Assembly (NCBI GenBank): GCA_041581935.1
Contig: JBFICP010000057.1
Coordinates: 1 to 15,780, forward strand
Length of the DNA: 15,780 nucleotides
Source of the DNA: JAABYT01 sp041581935
GTDB lineage: Bacteria > Pseudomonadota > Gammaproteobacteria > HK1
Reading direction: 5' to 3'
Shown here: in pieces, positions 1 through 7,364 of the stretch
Numbering within the stretch: position 1 is the first letter of the stretch
How the letters are laid out: each line of letters opens with the position of its first letter
Position numbers and translations under genes: made by a program
Notes under the pieces: generated by a model
The model's database searches: none
What the model was told of the DNA's origin: nothing
The model's input: the letters and a program-made list of their open reading frames with translations, nothing else

Positions 1-595
1 CGAGAATCGCGGTGTGGGAGTTGGGGCCTCCAAACTCGGTGACCAGGGCTGCGACACCCTGGTGCTGCATAAGCACCGTATCGGCAGGCGTCAGGTCGTC
101 GGCGAACACGATTTTCCCGGCAAACGAGGCATCGGCACGCGAAAGGGGCTGATCGGTATGGAGCAAGCGCGTCTGCACCGCGTTGACCACATGATCGACG
201 TCATCTTTACGCGTGCGCAGATAGCTGTCTTCCATGGATTCGAACACGCTGACCAGCGCATCACGCTGCAGCTTGAGCGCCCATTCCGCGTTGCGCTTTT
301 CGTCTCGAATGAGCTTGATCGGGGCCTTCGTAATTGCCGAGTCATCGAGCATCAGCAAATGCGTATCGATGAAGGCCGCGATGTCTTTAGCCGTTTCGGG
401 AGGAATCTTGTCCCTAATGGCGTCGAGGTCGGACCGCGCTTCGGCGATCGCCTTCTTGAATCGTTTGACTTCCTTTGCGATTTCCGATTTCTTCAAAAAA
501 TACTCGGGAACTTCCACGACACCACGCGAGACGATATGGACATTGCCTATGGCAATGCCCTTCGAAGCGCCGATGCCATGAAGTGAAAAGGTCAT
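1..595 (-). CDS. ptsI: PTS Enzyme I (phosphoenolpyruvate-protein phosphotransferase), N-terminal part, cut by window edge
   Basis: Enzyme I takes phosphate from phosphoenolpyruvate onto a histidine and passes it to HPr in the cytoplasm. Reading the minus strand from the ATG at 595-593 gives 198 codons with no stop before the left edge. The protein opens MTFSLHGIGASKGIAIGN, a standard Enzyme I start without the GAF domain of PtsP. An alpha-helical HPr-binding region follows, and the sequence ends in GGPNSHTAIL, which holds the phospho-acceptor histidine at residue 194. The PEP-binding C-terminal barrel lies outside the window. The gene starts 13 bases after the ptsH stop, so the two are surely co-transcribed. 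The ribosome site is weak (a GGGA about 3 bases from the ATG), which suggests coupling to ptsH. The family assignment is secure. Confidence 0.93.
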   Translation of the reverse strand, partial: MTFSLHGIGASKGIAIGNVHIVSRGVVEVPEYFLKKSEIAKEVKRFKKAIAEARSDLDAIRDKIPPETAKDIAAFIDTHLLMLDDSAITKAPIKLIRDEKRNAEWALKLQRDALVSVFESMEDSYLRTRKDDVDHVVNAVQTRLLHTDQPLSRADASFAGKIVFADDLTPADTVLMQHQGVAALVTEFGGPNSHTAIL

Positions 596-608
596 ATTCC
601 CGAGTCCG

Positions 609-878
609 TCACTCTGGCTCTCCGAATCGATTCTCGACCAGCCGCGCAATTTCGTCGACCGCTTCGTCGGCATCGTTACCCTTGGCGAAAACTTCGATCA
701 CCGCCCCCTTCGAGGCCGCCAGCATCATCACACCCATAATGCTCTTTGCATTCACCTCCTGCTCGCCGCGTTTGATTTTGATATCACTCGCGAAACCCGA
801 TGCCAGGCTCACGAGCTTGGCTGCTGCGCGCGCGTGCAGGCCGAGCTTGTTGACGATGGTAAGCTCGCGATTGGCCAT
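609..878 (-). CDS. ptsH: Phosphocarrier protein HPr
   Basis: HPr is the small cytoplasmic phosphocarrier that receives phosphate from Enzyme I. The 89 residues are full length for the family. The active-site motif KLGLHARAA places His at residue 15. The sequence NAKSIMGVMML places Ser at residue 46, the site that HPr kinase/phosphorylase modifies in species that have it, so regulatory serine phosphorylation is possible (inference; no hprK is in the window). The ATG lies one base after the hemD stop, so translation is probably coupled to hemD. No EIIA gene precedes it, unlike the common EIIA-HPr-EI order in many proteobacteria, so a regulatory rather than a sugar-transport PTS is likely. Confidence 0.95.
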   Translation of the reverse strand: MANRELTIVNKLGLHARAAAKLVSLASGFASDIKIKRGEQEVNAKSIMGVMMLAASKGAVIEVFAKGNDADEAVDEIARLVENRFGEPE

Positions 879-879
879 C

Positions 880-1698
880 CTACTTCCCGCATCCCCGCTG
901 AGCCGCGCGCCATTGAATCAACGCATCCACAATCGCAGCGTCGTCGGCGCGCTCGGTGACCACGGGCTTTTCCCGTACGTGCAGCTCGCGTGCACGAGCC
1001 GCAATCCGCTCGCTCATCACGACGTAACCGGCTTGGCGAAGCCACGCCGATTCGCTCTCCCCGAGTATCTCGAAAAGATTCTCGAGCCCCTCGACGCTGG
1101 TAACGACGATGACGTCGATGCGGCCTGCGCGGCCGTGCTCGACGATAGCGCCGGCGTCGACTTTCGGCCTCGCACGCCTGTAAACCTCAGCATACGTCAC
1201 CAGGGCACCCCGCTTCGAGAGCTCGCAGCCGAGCATCTGACGGCCGCCTTCGCCGCGAATGATCAAGACGCGGCATCCCGCCAGGGCATCCGCACCCAGC
1301 TCCGGGAGCGCCAGCAGGTCTTCACTGGTGGCGCGCCCGGACGGGCGTAGCACCGGCCGGATTCCGGACTTCTCGAGCGCCGCCGCGCTCGCCTCGCCCA
1401 CCGCCGCGACGCGCGCGCGCAGCGACGCCGGATCCATCAGCGCGAGCCCGTGCTCGACGGCGTTCGGGCTCACGAATATGACCAGCGAGAAATCATCGAG
1501 GCACGCGAGCGCCGCCCTCGCCGAGCGCGAATCCTTCACAGGAAGTATCTCGATCGCCGGAAAGCGGATTGCGGTGCCGCCGCGCGCCTCGATGAGACGG
1601 CTAAGCGCTTCACTCTGATGCCGCGGGCGCGTCACGAGCACCCGTACGCCGGCCAGAGCGACGGCTGGGTCACGACATTCGGCGTCAGCCACCAGCAT
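880..1698 (-). CDS. hemD: Uroporphyrinogen-III synthase
   Basis: HemD closes hydroxymethylbilane into uroporphyrinogen III with inversion of ring D, the branch point to heme, siroheme and cobalamin. The 272 residues are slightly longer than the usual 250. Family signatures are visible in order: VLVTRPRHQ near residue 20, IFVSPNAVEHG, a VGE segment, LIIRGEGGRQ, the VYRR segment, VTSVEGLENLFEILG and VVMSERIAARA. I chose the ATG at 1696-1698 (MLVADAEC). It overlaps the hemC end by 14 bases, as is common for hemCD. An in-frame extension further upstream lies wholly inside hemC and shows no family character. The stop is one base from the ptsH start. No hemX or hemY follows, although in many gammaproteobacteria hemX comes next. 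Confidence 0.93.
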   Translation of the reverse strand: MLVADAECRDPAVALAGVRVLVTRPRHQSEALSRLIEARGGTAIRFPAIEILPVKDSRSARAALACLDDFSLVIFVSPNAVEHGLALMDPASLRARVAAVGEASAAALEKSGIRPVLRPSGRATSEDLLALPELGADALAGCRVLIIRGEGGRQMLGCELSKRGALVTYAEVYRRARPKVDAGAIVEHGRAGRIDVIVVTSVEGLENLFEILGESESAWLRQAGYVVMSERIAARARELHVREKPVVTERADDAAIVDALIQWRAAQRGCGK

Positions 1699-2611
1699 AG
1701 ACCTCGGCGAGAATGCGATCGGCTCCGCGTTCGAGCAGTCGTTCCGCGACGATCTTCCCGAGCCGATCCGCCTCGTCGCGGTGCGCCTCGTGCCGCTCGC
1801 GAAGCACGGTGCTTCCATCGACGCTTGCCACCAGGGCGCGCAGCTTGAGCACCTCGCCTTCGAGCTCGGCGAAACCGGCGATGGGCACCTGGCAACCGCC
1901 GCCCAGTCCCGCGTTCATGGCGCGCTCGGCCCGCACGCGCACGGCGCTGTCGGCGTCGTCAAGTGGCGCGATGAGCGCCTCGATGCGCGTGTCGCCTTCC
2001 CGGCACTCGACCGCGAGAACCCCCTGTCCGACCGCCGGCAGCATAACCTCGGGATCGAGCACCTCACGCACCCGCTCCCCGACGCCGAGTCGTCGCAGTC
2101 CCGCGACCGCGAGTATCAACGCGTCGAAGTCCCCGTCATCCAGTCTGGCGAGCCGCGTATGCACCCCACCACGAACACTGACCACGTCGAGGTCGGGCCG
2201 CGTTGCCAGAAGCTGGCATTTGCGGCGCAGGCTCGAGGTCCCGACCCGCGCTCCCGTCGGCAGAGCCGAGAGCTCACCGTGGTGTCGACAAACGAGCGCA
2301 TCACGCGCGTCGCCCCGCTCCAGGAAAACGCCGAGCGCGAGTCCCGCTGGAATGTCCACGGTCACGTCTTTCAAGGAATGCACCGCGATGTCGGCACGAT
2401 TCTCGAGCAAGGCGTTTTCCAGCTCTTTGAGGAACAAACCCTTGCCACCCACCTTGGCGAGCGGCGCATCGAGCAGTTTGTCGCCCTGGGTCGAAAGCGC
2501 TACCAGCTCGATATCCAGGCCCGGGTGCCTTTCGCGCAGGAGCCGCGCCACATGCTCGGCTTGCCACAGCGCAAGCGGGCTCTTGCGAGTTGCAATTCGA
2601 AGCGCGCTCAT
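1685..2611 (-). CDS. hemC: Hydroxymethylbilane synthase (porphobilinogen deaminase)
   Basis: HemC polymerises four porphobilinogens into hydroxymethylbilane on a covalently bound dipyrromethane cofactor. The protein opens SALRIATRKSPLALWQAEHV, typical of the family, and contains HSLKDV with the catalytic aspartate. The cofactor-binding cysteine is in LGGGCQVPIAGF at residue 240. I place the start at the ATG at 2609-2611 (308 residues). A second in-frame ATG at 2618-2620 and a GTG at 2624-2626 would add three or five residues, and GAGA bases lie about nine upstream of the chosen ATG. The gene is the first of a hemC-hemD-ptsH-ptsI unit and diverges from gshB across a 128-base gap. I see no convincing sigma-70 promoter for it on the minus strand. 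Confidence 0.95.
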   Translation of the reverse strand: MSALRIATRKSPLALWQAEHVARLLRERHPGLDIELVALSTQGDKLLDAPLAKVGGKGLFLKELENALLENRADIAVHSLKDVTVDIPAGLALGVFLERGDARDALVCRHHGELSALPTGARVGTSSLRRKCQLLATRPDLDVVSVRGGVHTRLARLDDGDFDALILAVAGLRRLGVGERVREVLDPEVMLPAVGQGVLAVECREGDTRIEALIAPLDDADSAVRVRAERAMNAGLGGGCQVPIAGFAELEGEVLKLRALVASVDGSTVLRERHEAHRDEADRLGKIVAERLLERGADRILAEVYAGG

Positions 2612-2680
2612 CGCCGGCATTCTCACTGACGATCGGTGGGAAAGCCAGCGTCGGCGCGCCGTCGCCGTGCCATCCGTTCC

Positions 2681-2708
2681 TTACCTCGGACCCGTCCCCG
2701 TGTATCAT
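2681..2708 (+). promoter_or_regulatory. Candidate sigma-70 promoter for gshB
   Basis: TTACCT at 2681-2686 and TATCAT at 2703-2708 are separated by 16 bases in the divergent hemC/gshB gap. The -10 matches consensus at five of six bases and the -35 at only three. Transcription would start near 2715, about 25 bases before the gshB ATG. It is called by eye and moderately uncertain. Confidence 0.35.
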
Positions 2709-2739
2709 CTCGTGACTGGCTCAGTGCCCGGAGACCTCA

Positions 2740-3690
2740 ATGAGCATCAACCTCGGGGTCGTCATGGACCCGATCGCGAAAATTGCCGTCAAGAAGGACA
2801 GCACGCTCGCCATGCTGCTCGCCGCCCAGGCGCGAGGCTGGTCGATTCAGTACATGGAGCCGCCGGATATTTTTCTCCGCGACGGTATCTGTTACGGAAA
2901 CATGAGCCCGCTCAGCGTTCGTGACGACCTGACGGACTGGTTCGACGTGGGTGAGGCGCAAGTACGGCCGTTGTCCGAGCTCGATGTTGTTCTTATGCGC
3001 AAGGACCCTCCGTTCGATATGGAGTACATCTATGCCACCTATCTGCTCGAGCGCGCCGAGCAGACCGGCGTTCTGGTGGTCAACAAGCCACAGAGTCTTC
3101 GCGATGCAAACGAAAAGATGTATACGGCGTGGTTTCCTCAGTGCTGTCCCCCCACGATCGTCACCCGCGAGATGGCGCGCCTGTACGAATTTCTCACCGT
3201 GGAAAAGCAGATCATCGTCAAGCCGTTAGACGGTATGGGCGGTGCGTCGATCTTTCGCGTGGCGCAAGGCGACGCCAATACCAACGTGATCTTCGAGACC
3301 ATGACGCGTCACGAAAGCCGCTTCATCATGGCGCAGCGATTTATTCCCGAAATCATCGACGGTGACAAGCGCGTGCTGCTCATCGACGGTGAGCCGCTGC
3401 CCTACGCGCTGGCGCGGGTGCCGGCCGAGGGCGACGCGCGAGGAAATCTCGCCGCCGGTGCCCGTGGCGTCGGCGTCGAGCTCGGGCCTCGCGAGCGCTG
3501 GATCGCCTCGGAAGTCGGACCGGTCGTGCGCGAAAAGGGCCTCATCTTCGTCGGGCTCGACATCATCGGTGAGCACCTCACCGAGATCAACGTGACCAGC
3601 CCCACCTGTATCCGCGAGCTCGATGCCATCTATGGCCTCGACATCGGCTCACAGCTCATGGACGTCATCGAAGACCGGCTCGCCGGCTAG
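2740..3690 (+). CDS. gshB: Glutathione synthetase
   Basis: GshB ligates glycine to gamma-glutamylcysteine using ATP, the second step of glutathione synthesis in the cytoplasm. The 316 residues match the length of the E. coli enzyme and are very similar to it throughout. Visible blocks are VVMDPIAKIAVKKD near the N terminus, VLMRKDPPFDMEYIYATY and NKPQSLRDANEKMYTAWF. The ATP-grasp segment KPLDGMGGASIF begins with K161. GDKRVLLIDGEP and the metal-binding EINVTSPTCIRE (E282, N284) follow. The ATG at 2740 has a GGAG at 2730-2733. Placement beside a tonB and near the pil genes matches the gammaproteobacterial neighbourhood. The stop codon lies inside a 16-base palindrome. Confidence 0.97.
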   Translation: MSINLGVVMDPIAKIAVKKDSTLAMLLAAQARGWSIQYMEPPDIFLRDGICYGNMSPLSVRDDLTDWFDVGEAQVRPLSELDVVLMRKDPPFDMEYIYATYLLERAEQTGVLVVNKPQSLRDANEKMYTAWFPQCCPPTIVTREMARLYEFLTVEKQIIVKPLDGMGGASIFRVAQGDANTNVIFETMTRHESRFIMAQRFIPEIIDGDKRVLLIDGEPLPYALARVPAEGDARGNLAAGARGVGVELGPRERWIASEVGPVVREKGLIFVGLDIIGEHLTEINVTSPTCIRELDAIYGLDIGSQLMDVIEDRLAG

Positions 3691-3696
3691 CCGGCG
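3681..3696. repeat. Perfect 16-base palindrome over the gshB stop codon
   Basis: CGCCGGCTAGCCGGCG is fully self-complementary and contains the TAG stop of gshB at its centre. A transcript could fold it, but the loop would be very short and no T-run follows, so it is not a standard intrinsic terminator. It may be a protein-binding palindrome or chance in GC-rich DNA. Confidence 0.4.
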
Positions 3697-3731
3697 GCAC
3701 CGGCTCCCGGCGAAACCGCTTCCGATACGGC

Positions 3732-3737
3732 TATAAT
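3732..3737 (+). promoter_or_regulatory. Candidate -10 element for the tonB-type gene
   Basis: A perfect TATAAT sits 32 bases before the GTG start of the TonB-type gene. It stands out in GC-rich DNA. I cannot find a good -35 hexamer 16-18 bases upstream (the sequence there is GGCGAA-like), so an activator or an alternative arrangement would be needed. Confidence 0.4.
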
Positions 3738-3769
3738 TCAGGGGTTTTCGCAGCCTGGATTCCGTCCGA

Positions 3770-4801
3770 GTGCATGCCATCACGGCTCCGCCGAGCGTAG
3801 AAACCTCCGATCGGCTGGGATTCACACTCTTCATCGCCATTGTCGCCCATGCCATCGTGGTCCTGGGGGTGACGTTTGCGCCCCATGAGCGGGCCCGCGA
3901 GCTCGTCAGCACGCTGGACATCATCCTCGTCCAGCACCGCAGCGACGAAGCGCCCGAGGACGTCGACTATCTGGCTCAGGCCAACCAGGACGGCGGCGGA
4001 GACAGCGAGGCGGCGGAGCGTCCGGCAACGCCATTGAAAGCTCCCTTCGTGGGTCCAATCCCCGATATCGCCATGGCCTCTCCGCCTGCCCAGGTGCGTG
4101 AGGAGGTGCGGAGCACGGAGCTCGAGCCCGTCGAGACAAAATCGGCCGCGGCCGAAGATGTGGCGCCGCGCGCGCCGCCCATCCCGGTTCTCACCCAGGA
4201 CAAGGTGGAGACGCCGGAGCAGGCCGTTGCCAAGCCGAGCGTCGAGCCTGCACCCACACCGGACACGCGTATCGTCACCGAGGCCGAGAGGAAACCCGAA
4301 CCGGAGCCCGAGCCGCAGGCGCGAACGGAAATGCCGCCGCAGACGACCAAGACGGTGTCGGCAGCGGCACTCATCAATCGCAGCCGTGCCCTGGCGAGCC
4401 TGAGCGCCGAAATCGATCGGCGCCTGCAGGCCTACGCCAAGCGACCCAAGCGCAAATGGATTACCGCGAGAACAAAGGAACACAAGTACGCGGCCTACAT
4501 GGAAGCGTGGCGCCAGAAGGTCGAGCGGGTGGGTAACCTCAACTATCCGGATGAGGCGCGCCGCATGAATCGGTCGGGGAATCTGCTTCTCGACGTGGCT
4601 CTGCGCCCGGACGGCAGCGTCGAGGAAATCATTCTGCGCCGATCATCGGGAAAAAAAGTTCTCGACGACGCGGCCATCCGCATCGTCGAGCTGGCCGCAC
4701 CGTTTGCCAGATTTCCCAAGAGCATCGCCGAGGAAACCGACATTCTGCACGTGGAAAGAACCTGGCAGTTTTTGTCCGGAAATCGCTTCTCGAGCCGTTG
4801 A
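3770..4801 (+). CDS. TonB-type energy-transducing periplasmic protein
   Basis: TonB proteins are anchored in the inner membrane, span the periplasm and transmit proton-motive energy from ExbB/ExbD to outer-membrane receptors. The 343 residues show one N-terminal transmembrane helix (about 16-36), with the family's intramembrane histidine at residue 27. A long periplasmic spacer rich in Pro, Glu and Ala follows (about 40-200), including a Glu-Pro repeat. Next comes a basic segment, KRPKRKWITARTKEHKYA, and then a TonB C-terminal domain from about residue 250 (GNLNYPDEARRMNRSGNLLL and RPDGSVEEIILRRSSG). The start is a GTG with a weak ribosome site; no in-frame ATG is near. The position beside gshB matches tonB3 of Pseudomonas aeruginosa, which is linked to twitching motility, so a pilus-related role is plausible but inferred. 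No exbB or exbD is nearby. Confidence 0.88.
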   Translation: MHAITAPPSVETSDRLGFTLFIAIVAHAIVVLGVTFAPHERARELVSTLDIILVQHRSDEAPEDVDYLAQANQDGGGDSEAAERPATPLKAPFVGPIPDIAMASPPAQVREEVRSTELEPVETKSAAAEDVAPRAPPIPVLTQDKVETPEQAVAKPSVEPAPTPDTRIVTEAERKPEPEPEPQARTEMPPQTTKTVSAAALINRSRALASLSAEIDRRLQAYAKRPKRKWITARTKEHKYAAYMEAWRQKVERVGNLNYPDEARRMNRSGNLLLDVALRPDGSVEEIILRRSSGKKVLDDAAIRIVELAAPFARFPKSIAEETDILHVERTWQFLSGNRFSSR

Positions 4802-4855
4802 TCGAGCGCGGTCTTCGCCGGCGGCGCGGGCCTGCCGAACTTGCCGTCGGGGTGC

Positions 4856-4884
4856 TTGTATAGCGATACGTGAGTGCCGATAAT
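4856..4884 (+). promoter_or_regulatory. Candidate promoter directly before algH
   Basis: TTGTAT at 4856-4861 and GATAAT at 4879-4884 have the ideal 17-base spacing. The -10 matches five of six consensus bases and the -35 three of six. The predicted start of transcription (about 4891) falls at the algH ATG at 4893, and no Shine-Dalgarno sequence lies before that ATG. If the promoter is real, the message would be leaderless. This is a weak call. Confidence 0.3.
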
Positions 4885-4892
4885 CGCAGTCG

Positions 4893-5444
4893 ATGGACCT
4901 CACGAATCAATTTTTGATCGCGATGCCGTCCCTCCAGGACCCGAACTTTCATCGCACAGTGACCTATCTGTGTGCCCACAATGACGAAGGCGCCATGGGC
5001 ATCGTCATCAATCGGCCGTTGGACCTGAAGCTCGGCGAGGTTCTCGATCACATGTCCATCGAGGTCGCGAACGACGCGGTCAACTCCATGACGGTGCTCC
5101 AAGGCGGACCGGTGCAGCGCGAGCGTGGATTCGTCATTCACCAGCCCGCCGGTCACTGGGACGCGGTGCTGGCGGTCGGCGACGAGATTGCGGTCGCGAC
5201 CTCCCGAGACATTCTGACCGCCGTTGCCCAAGGCGACGGGCCGCAGCGCGCCGTCGTGGCGCTCGGCTATGCCGGCTGGGGGGCCGGGCAGCTCGAGCGC
5301 GAAGTGCAGCAGAACGCCTGGCTGAGCGGACCCGCGGACAGCAGCATCATTTTCGACTTGCCCTACGAGAAGCGCTACGAAAGCGCCGCTCGCCTGCTCG
5401 GAATCGACCTCGATCGACTCTCGGGCGAGGCCGGTCACGCGTGA
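4893..5444 (+). CDS. algH: YqgE/AlgH family protein (UPF0301)
   Basis: This is a conserved single-domain cytoplasmic protein of unresolved biochemical function; in Pseudomonas the homologue was named for an effect on alginate regulation. The 183 residues are full length. The opening MDLTNQFLIAMPSLQDPNF, the GAMGIVINRPL segment, the LQGGPV segment, TSRDILTAVAQG, ALGYAGWGAGQLE and the terminal GEAGHA are hallmarks that align with E. coli YqgE. The ATG at 4893 agrees with family N termini although no ribosome site precedes it. The gene overlaps ruvX by four bases (GTGA) and heads an eight-gene plus-strand run. Co-location with ruvX/yqgF is widely conserved. Confidence 0.93.
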   Translation: MDLTNQFLIAMPSLQDPNFHRTVTYLCAHNDEGAMGIVINRPLDLKLGEVLDHMSIEVANDAVNSMTVLQGGPVQRERGFVIHQPAGHWDAVLAVGDEIAVATSRDILTAVAQGDGPQRAVVALGYAGWGAGQLEREVQQNAWLSGPADSSIIFDLPYEKRYESAARLLGIDLDRLSGEAGHA

Positions 5445-5863
5445 CGGAGCAAGCGGAGACGCTGCTTGCTTTCGACTACGGCGAAAAACATATCGGTGTC
5501 GCGGTCGGACAGACACTGACCGGCACTGCCAACCCCCTGGAAAGTATCCGCGTCTCGAGCGCTCATCCCGACTGGTCCGCGATCACACGTGTCATAGAGA
5601 CCTGGAAGCCCGACGCCCTGGTGGTAGGTCTGCCGCTCAACATGGACGGCACGGAGCAGACCGTGACGCGGCGCGCGCGACGCTTCGGCAATCAACTATC
5701 GGGACGCTTTTCCCTGCCCGTGCACCTGGTAGACGAGCGTCTCACGACGCGCGAGGCGCGCAATCGCCTGGCCCGCGATGGACGCGCCGGTGACGACGAC
5801 CACCCGGTTGCGGCTCAGATAATTCTCGAGAGCTGGCTTAATGAACGGGAATCTCCTGCATGA
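5441..5863 (+). CDS. ruvX: RuvX/YqgF, RNase H-fold nuclease for pre-16S rRNA processing
   Basis: YqgF (RuvX) is an RNase H-like nuclease that trims the 5' end of pre-16S rRNA; older work proposed a Holliday-junction role. The 140 residues match the family length. The acidic active site is visible: D12 in AFDYGEKHIGVAVG, D98-E99 in VDERLTT, and an aspartate among residues 118-120 in GDDDHPVAAQIIL. VVGLPLNMDGTE is the conserved central segment. The start is a GTG overlapping the algH stop (GTGA), and the end overlaps pyrR (ATGA), so it is translationally coupled on both sides. Confidence 0.95.
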   Translation: MTEQAETLLAFDYGEKHIGVAVGQTLTGTANPLESIRVSSAHPDWSAITRVIETWKPDALVVGLPLNMDGTEQTVTRRARRFGNQLSGRFSLPVHLVDERLTTREARNRLARDGRAGDDDHPVAAQIILESWLNERESPA

Positions 5864-6363
5864 GCGACAAACCCGACGTCGACACGCTCATTACGACGCT
5901 CGCCGGCAAAGTCGACAATCATCTCGCCGTCCACCATCGTGATTCACCGTTGATGGTCGGCGTACACACCGGAGGCGTGTGGGTCGCGAAGAAGCTGCAC
6001 GCGCTGCTCGGCATTGATGAGCCACTGGGCACGCTCAACATCAATTTCTATCGGGACGACTTTACCCGTATCGGCATGCACCCCATGGTCACCCCTTCGG
6101 AGCTGGTTTCCGTCGACGACCGGCACGTCGTGTTAATTGACGACGTGCTCTACACCGGCCGCACGATTCGCGCGGCCCTTAATGAAATATTCGACTGGGG
6201 GCGTCCGGCGAGCGTCACACTCGGCGTTCTGGTGGAGCGCCCTGGGCGGGAAATACCGATCCAGGCCGACGCCATCGGTGTGAGGCTCGATCTCGCGAGC
6301 CACGAATACGTGAAGCTCGGCGGTCCCGATCCCCTGTCGCTCAATATAACCCGCAAGGGATGA
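5860..6363 (+). CDS. pyrR: PyrR, pyrimidine regulatory protein with phosphoribosyltransferase fold
   Basis: PyrR has the type I phosphoribosyltransferase fold. In Gram-positive bacteria it is a UMP-responsive RNA-binding attenuator with uracil phosphoribosyltransferase activity; in Pseudomonas it sits directly before pyrB. The 167 residues are normal length. The PRPP-binding loop VVLIDDVLYTGRT is at residues 90-102, and the family segment NINFYRDDFTR is near residue 65. I see no PyrR-type attenuator leader in the DNA around it, so any regulation probably does not work by the Bacillus mechanism (inference). It overlaps ruvX upstream and pyrB downstream, both by ATGA. Confidence 0.94.
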   Translation: MSDKPDVDTLITTLAGKVDNHLAVHHRDSPLMVGVHTGGVWVAKKLHALLGIDEPLGTLNINFYRDDFTRIGMHPMVTPSELVSVDDRHVVLIDDVLYTGRTIRAALNEIFDWGRPASVTLGVLVERPGREIPIQADAIGVRLDLASHEYVKLGGPDPLSLNITRKG

Positions 6364-7364
6364 AAAAAACGCGAGAGATGCGAAGTTCCGCCGAATCACT
6401 CCAAGTCGACGCTCACGGCAGACTCAAGCACTTTCTTTCCATTGACGGTCTCGATCGCGGGCTGCTGATCTCGATTCTCGACACCGCGGAATCATTCGCC
6501 GGCGTCGGTGAGCGGGCGATCAAGAAAGTGCCGCTGCTGCGTGGGAAAACCATCGTCAATCTGTTCTTCGAGCCGAGTACGCGCACGCGAACGACATTCG
6601 AGCTCGCCGCCAAGCGGCTTTCCGCAGACGTGCTGAATATCAATGCAACCACCTCGTCGACCACGAAGGGCGAGAGCCTGCTCGACACGCTGCGCACACT
6701 GGAGGCGATGCACTGCGACATGTTCGTCGTGCGGCACGCGCAGAGCGGGGCTGCGCACTTCATAGCGCGCCATGCGGCGCCGCATATCAGCGTCATCAAC
6801 GGTGGGGACGGTCGGCACGCGCATCCGACTCAGGCGATGCTCGACATGTTCACCATTCGCCGGCACAAGGGAGAGTTCGCGTCGCTCAAGGTCGCCATCG
6901 TCGGAGACGTCGCCCATTCGCGAGTGGCACGCTCGCAGATTCACGCCCTGGTGACGCTCGGCGCCGCCGAGGTTCGTATCGTCGCCCCCCGCACGCTGGT
7001 TCCGCCGGGCGTGGAATCCATGGGCGTCACCGTTTACAACGATCTTCATACCGGGCTCGCCGACGTCGATGTCGTGATTCTGCTGAGGCTGCAGAACGAA
7101 CGCATGCAGGGCGCCCTGCTGCCGAGCTCGCATGAATATTTCCAGTACTACGGCGTGACCGAGGAGAAGCTCGCGCCCGCGAAGCCCGATGCCATCGTCA
7201 TGCACCCGGGCCCGCTCAATCGCGGTGTGGAGATCGACTCCGATGTCGCCGACGGCTCGCGCTCGGTCATTCTGCGACAGGTCGGATATGGCATCGCCAT
7301 TCGCATGGCCGTCATGTCCATGGCCATCGGCAGCCACGCCGCCGCCGAGCGGGAGGACGGCTGA
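6360..7364 (+). CDS. pyrB: Aspartate carbamoyltransferase catalytic subunit
   Basis: PyrB joins carbamoyl phosphate and aspartate, the first committed step of UMP synthesis. The 334 residues carry the carbamoyl-phosphate site FEPSTRTRTTFE (S73 to R77), the HPTQ motif at H155, and HPGPLNRG at H282. The STRTR motif lies about 21 residues later than in E. coli PyrB, so there is an N-terminal extension like that of Pseudomonas-type enzymes, where it serves nucleotide regulation. No pyrI regulatory chain is present. The zinc-less PyrC homologue follows immediately (TGATG, one-base overlap), as expected for a dodecameric PyrB-PyrC' enzyme. The start codon overlaps the pyrR stop and is followed by a run of seven A. 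Confidence 0.97.
   Translation: MKKTREMRSSAESLQVDAHGRLKHFLSIDGLDRGLLISILDTAESFAGVGERAIKKVPLLRGKTIVNLFFEPSTRTRTTFELAAKRLSADVLNINATTSSTTKGESLLDTLRTLEAMHCDMFVVRHAQSGAAHFIARHAAPHISVINGGDGRHAHPTQAMLDMFTIRRHKGEFASLKVAIVGDVAHSRVARSQIHALVTLGAAEVRIVAPRTLVPPGVESMGVTVYNDLHTGLADVDVVILLRLQNERMQGALLPSSHEYFQYYGVTEEKLAPAKPDAIVMHPGPLNRGVEIDSDVADGSRSVILRQVGYGIAIRMAVMSMAIGSHAAAEREDG

Noticed and set aside
475..1350. Long plus-strand open frame opposite hemD and ptsH
   Set aside because: It lies wholly opposite two well-supported genes, is rich in Arg, Ser and Ala as expected for antisense frames in GC-rich DNA, and shows no family motif.
1713..2924. 403-codon plus-strand open frame opposite hemC and into gshB
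   Set aside because: It is low-complexity Ser/Arg/Thr-rich, and it conflicts with hemC and gshB, both of which have clear catalytic motifs.
3681..3696. Palindrome at the gshB stop as an intrinsic terminator
   Set aside because: It has no following T-run and an almost absent loop; it is kept only as a palindrome.
4629..5516. 295-codon minus-strand frame opposite the TonB-type gene and algH
   Set aside because: It is a shadow of two supported plus-strand genes, with no ribosome site or family features.
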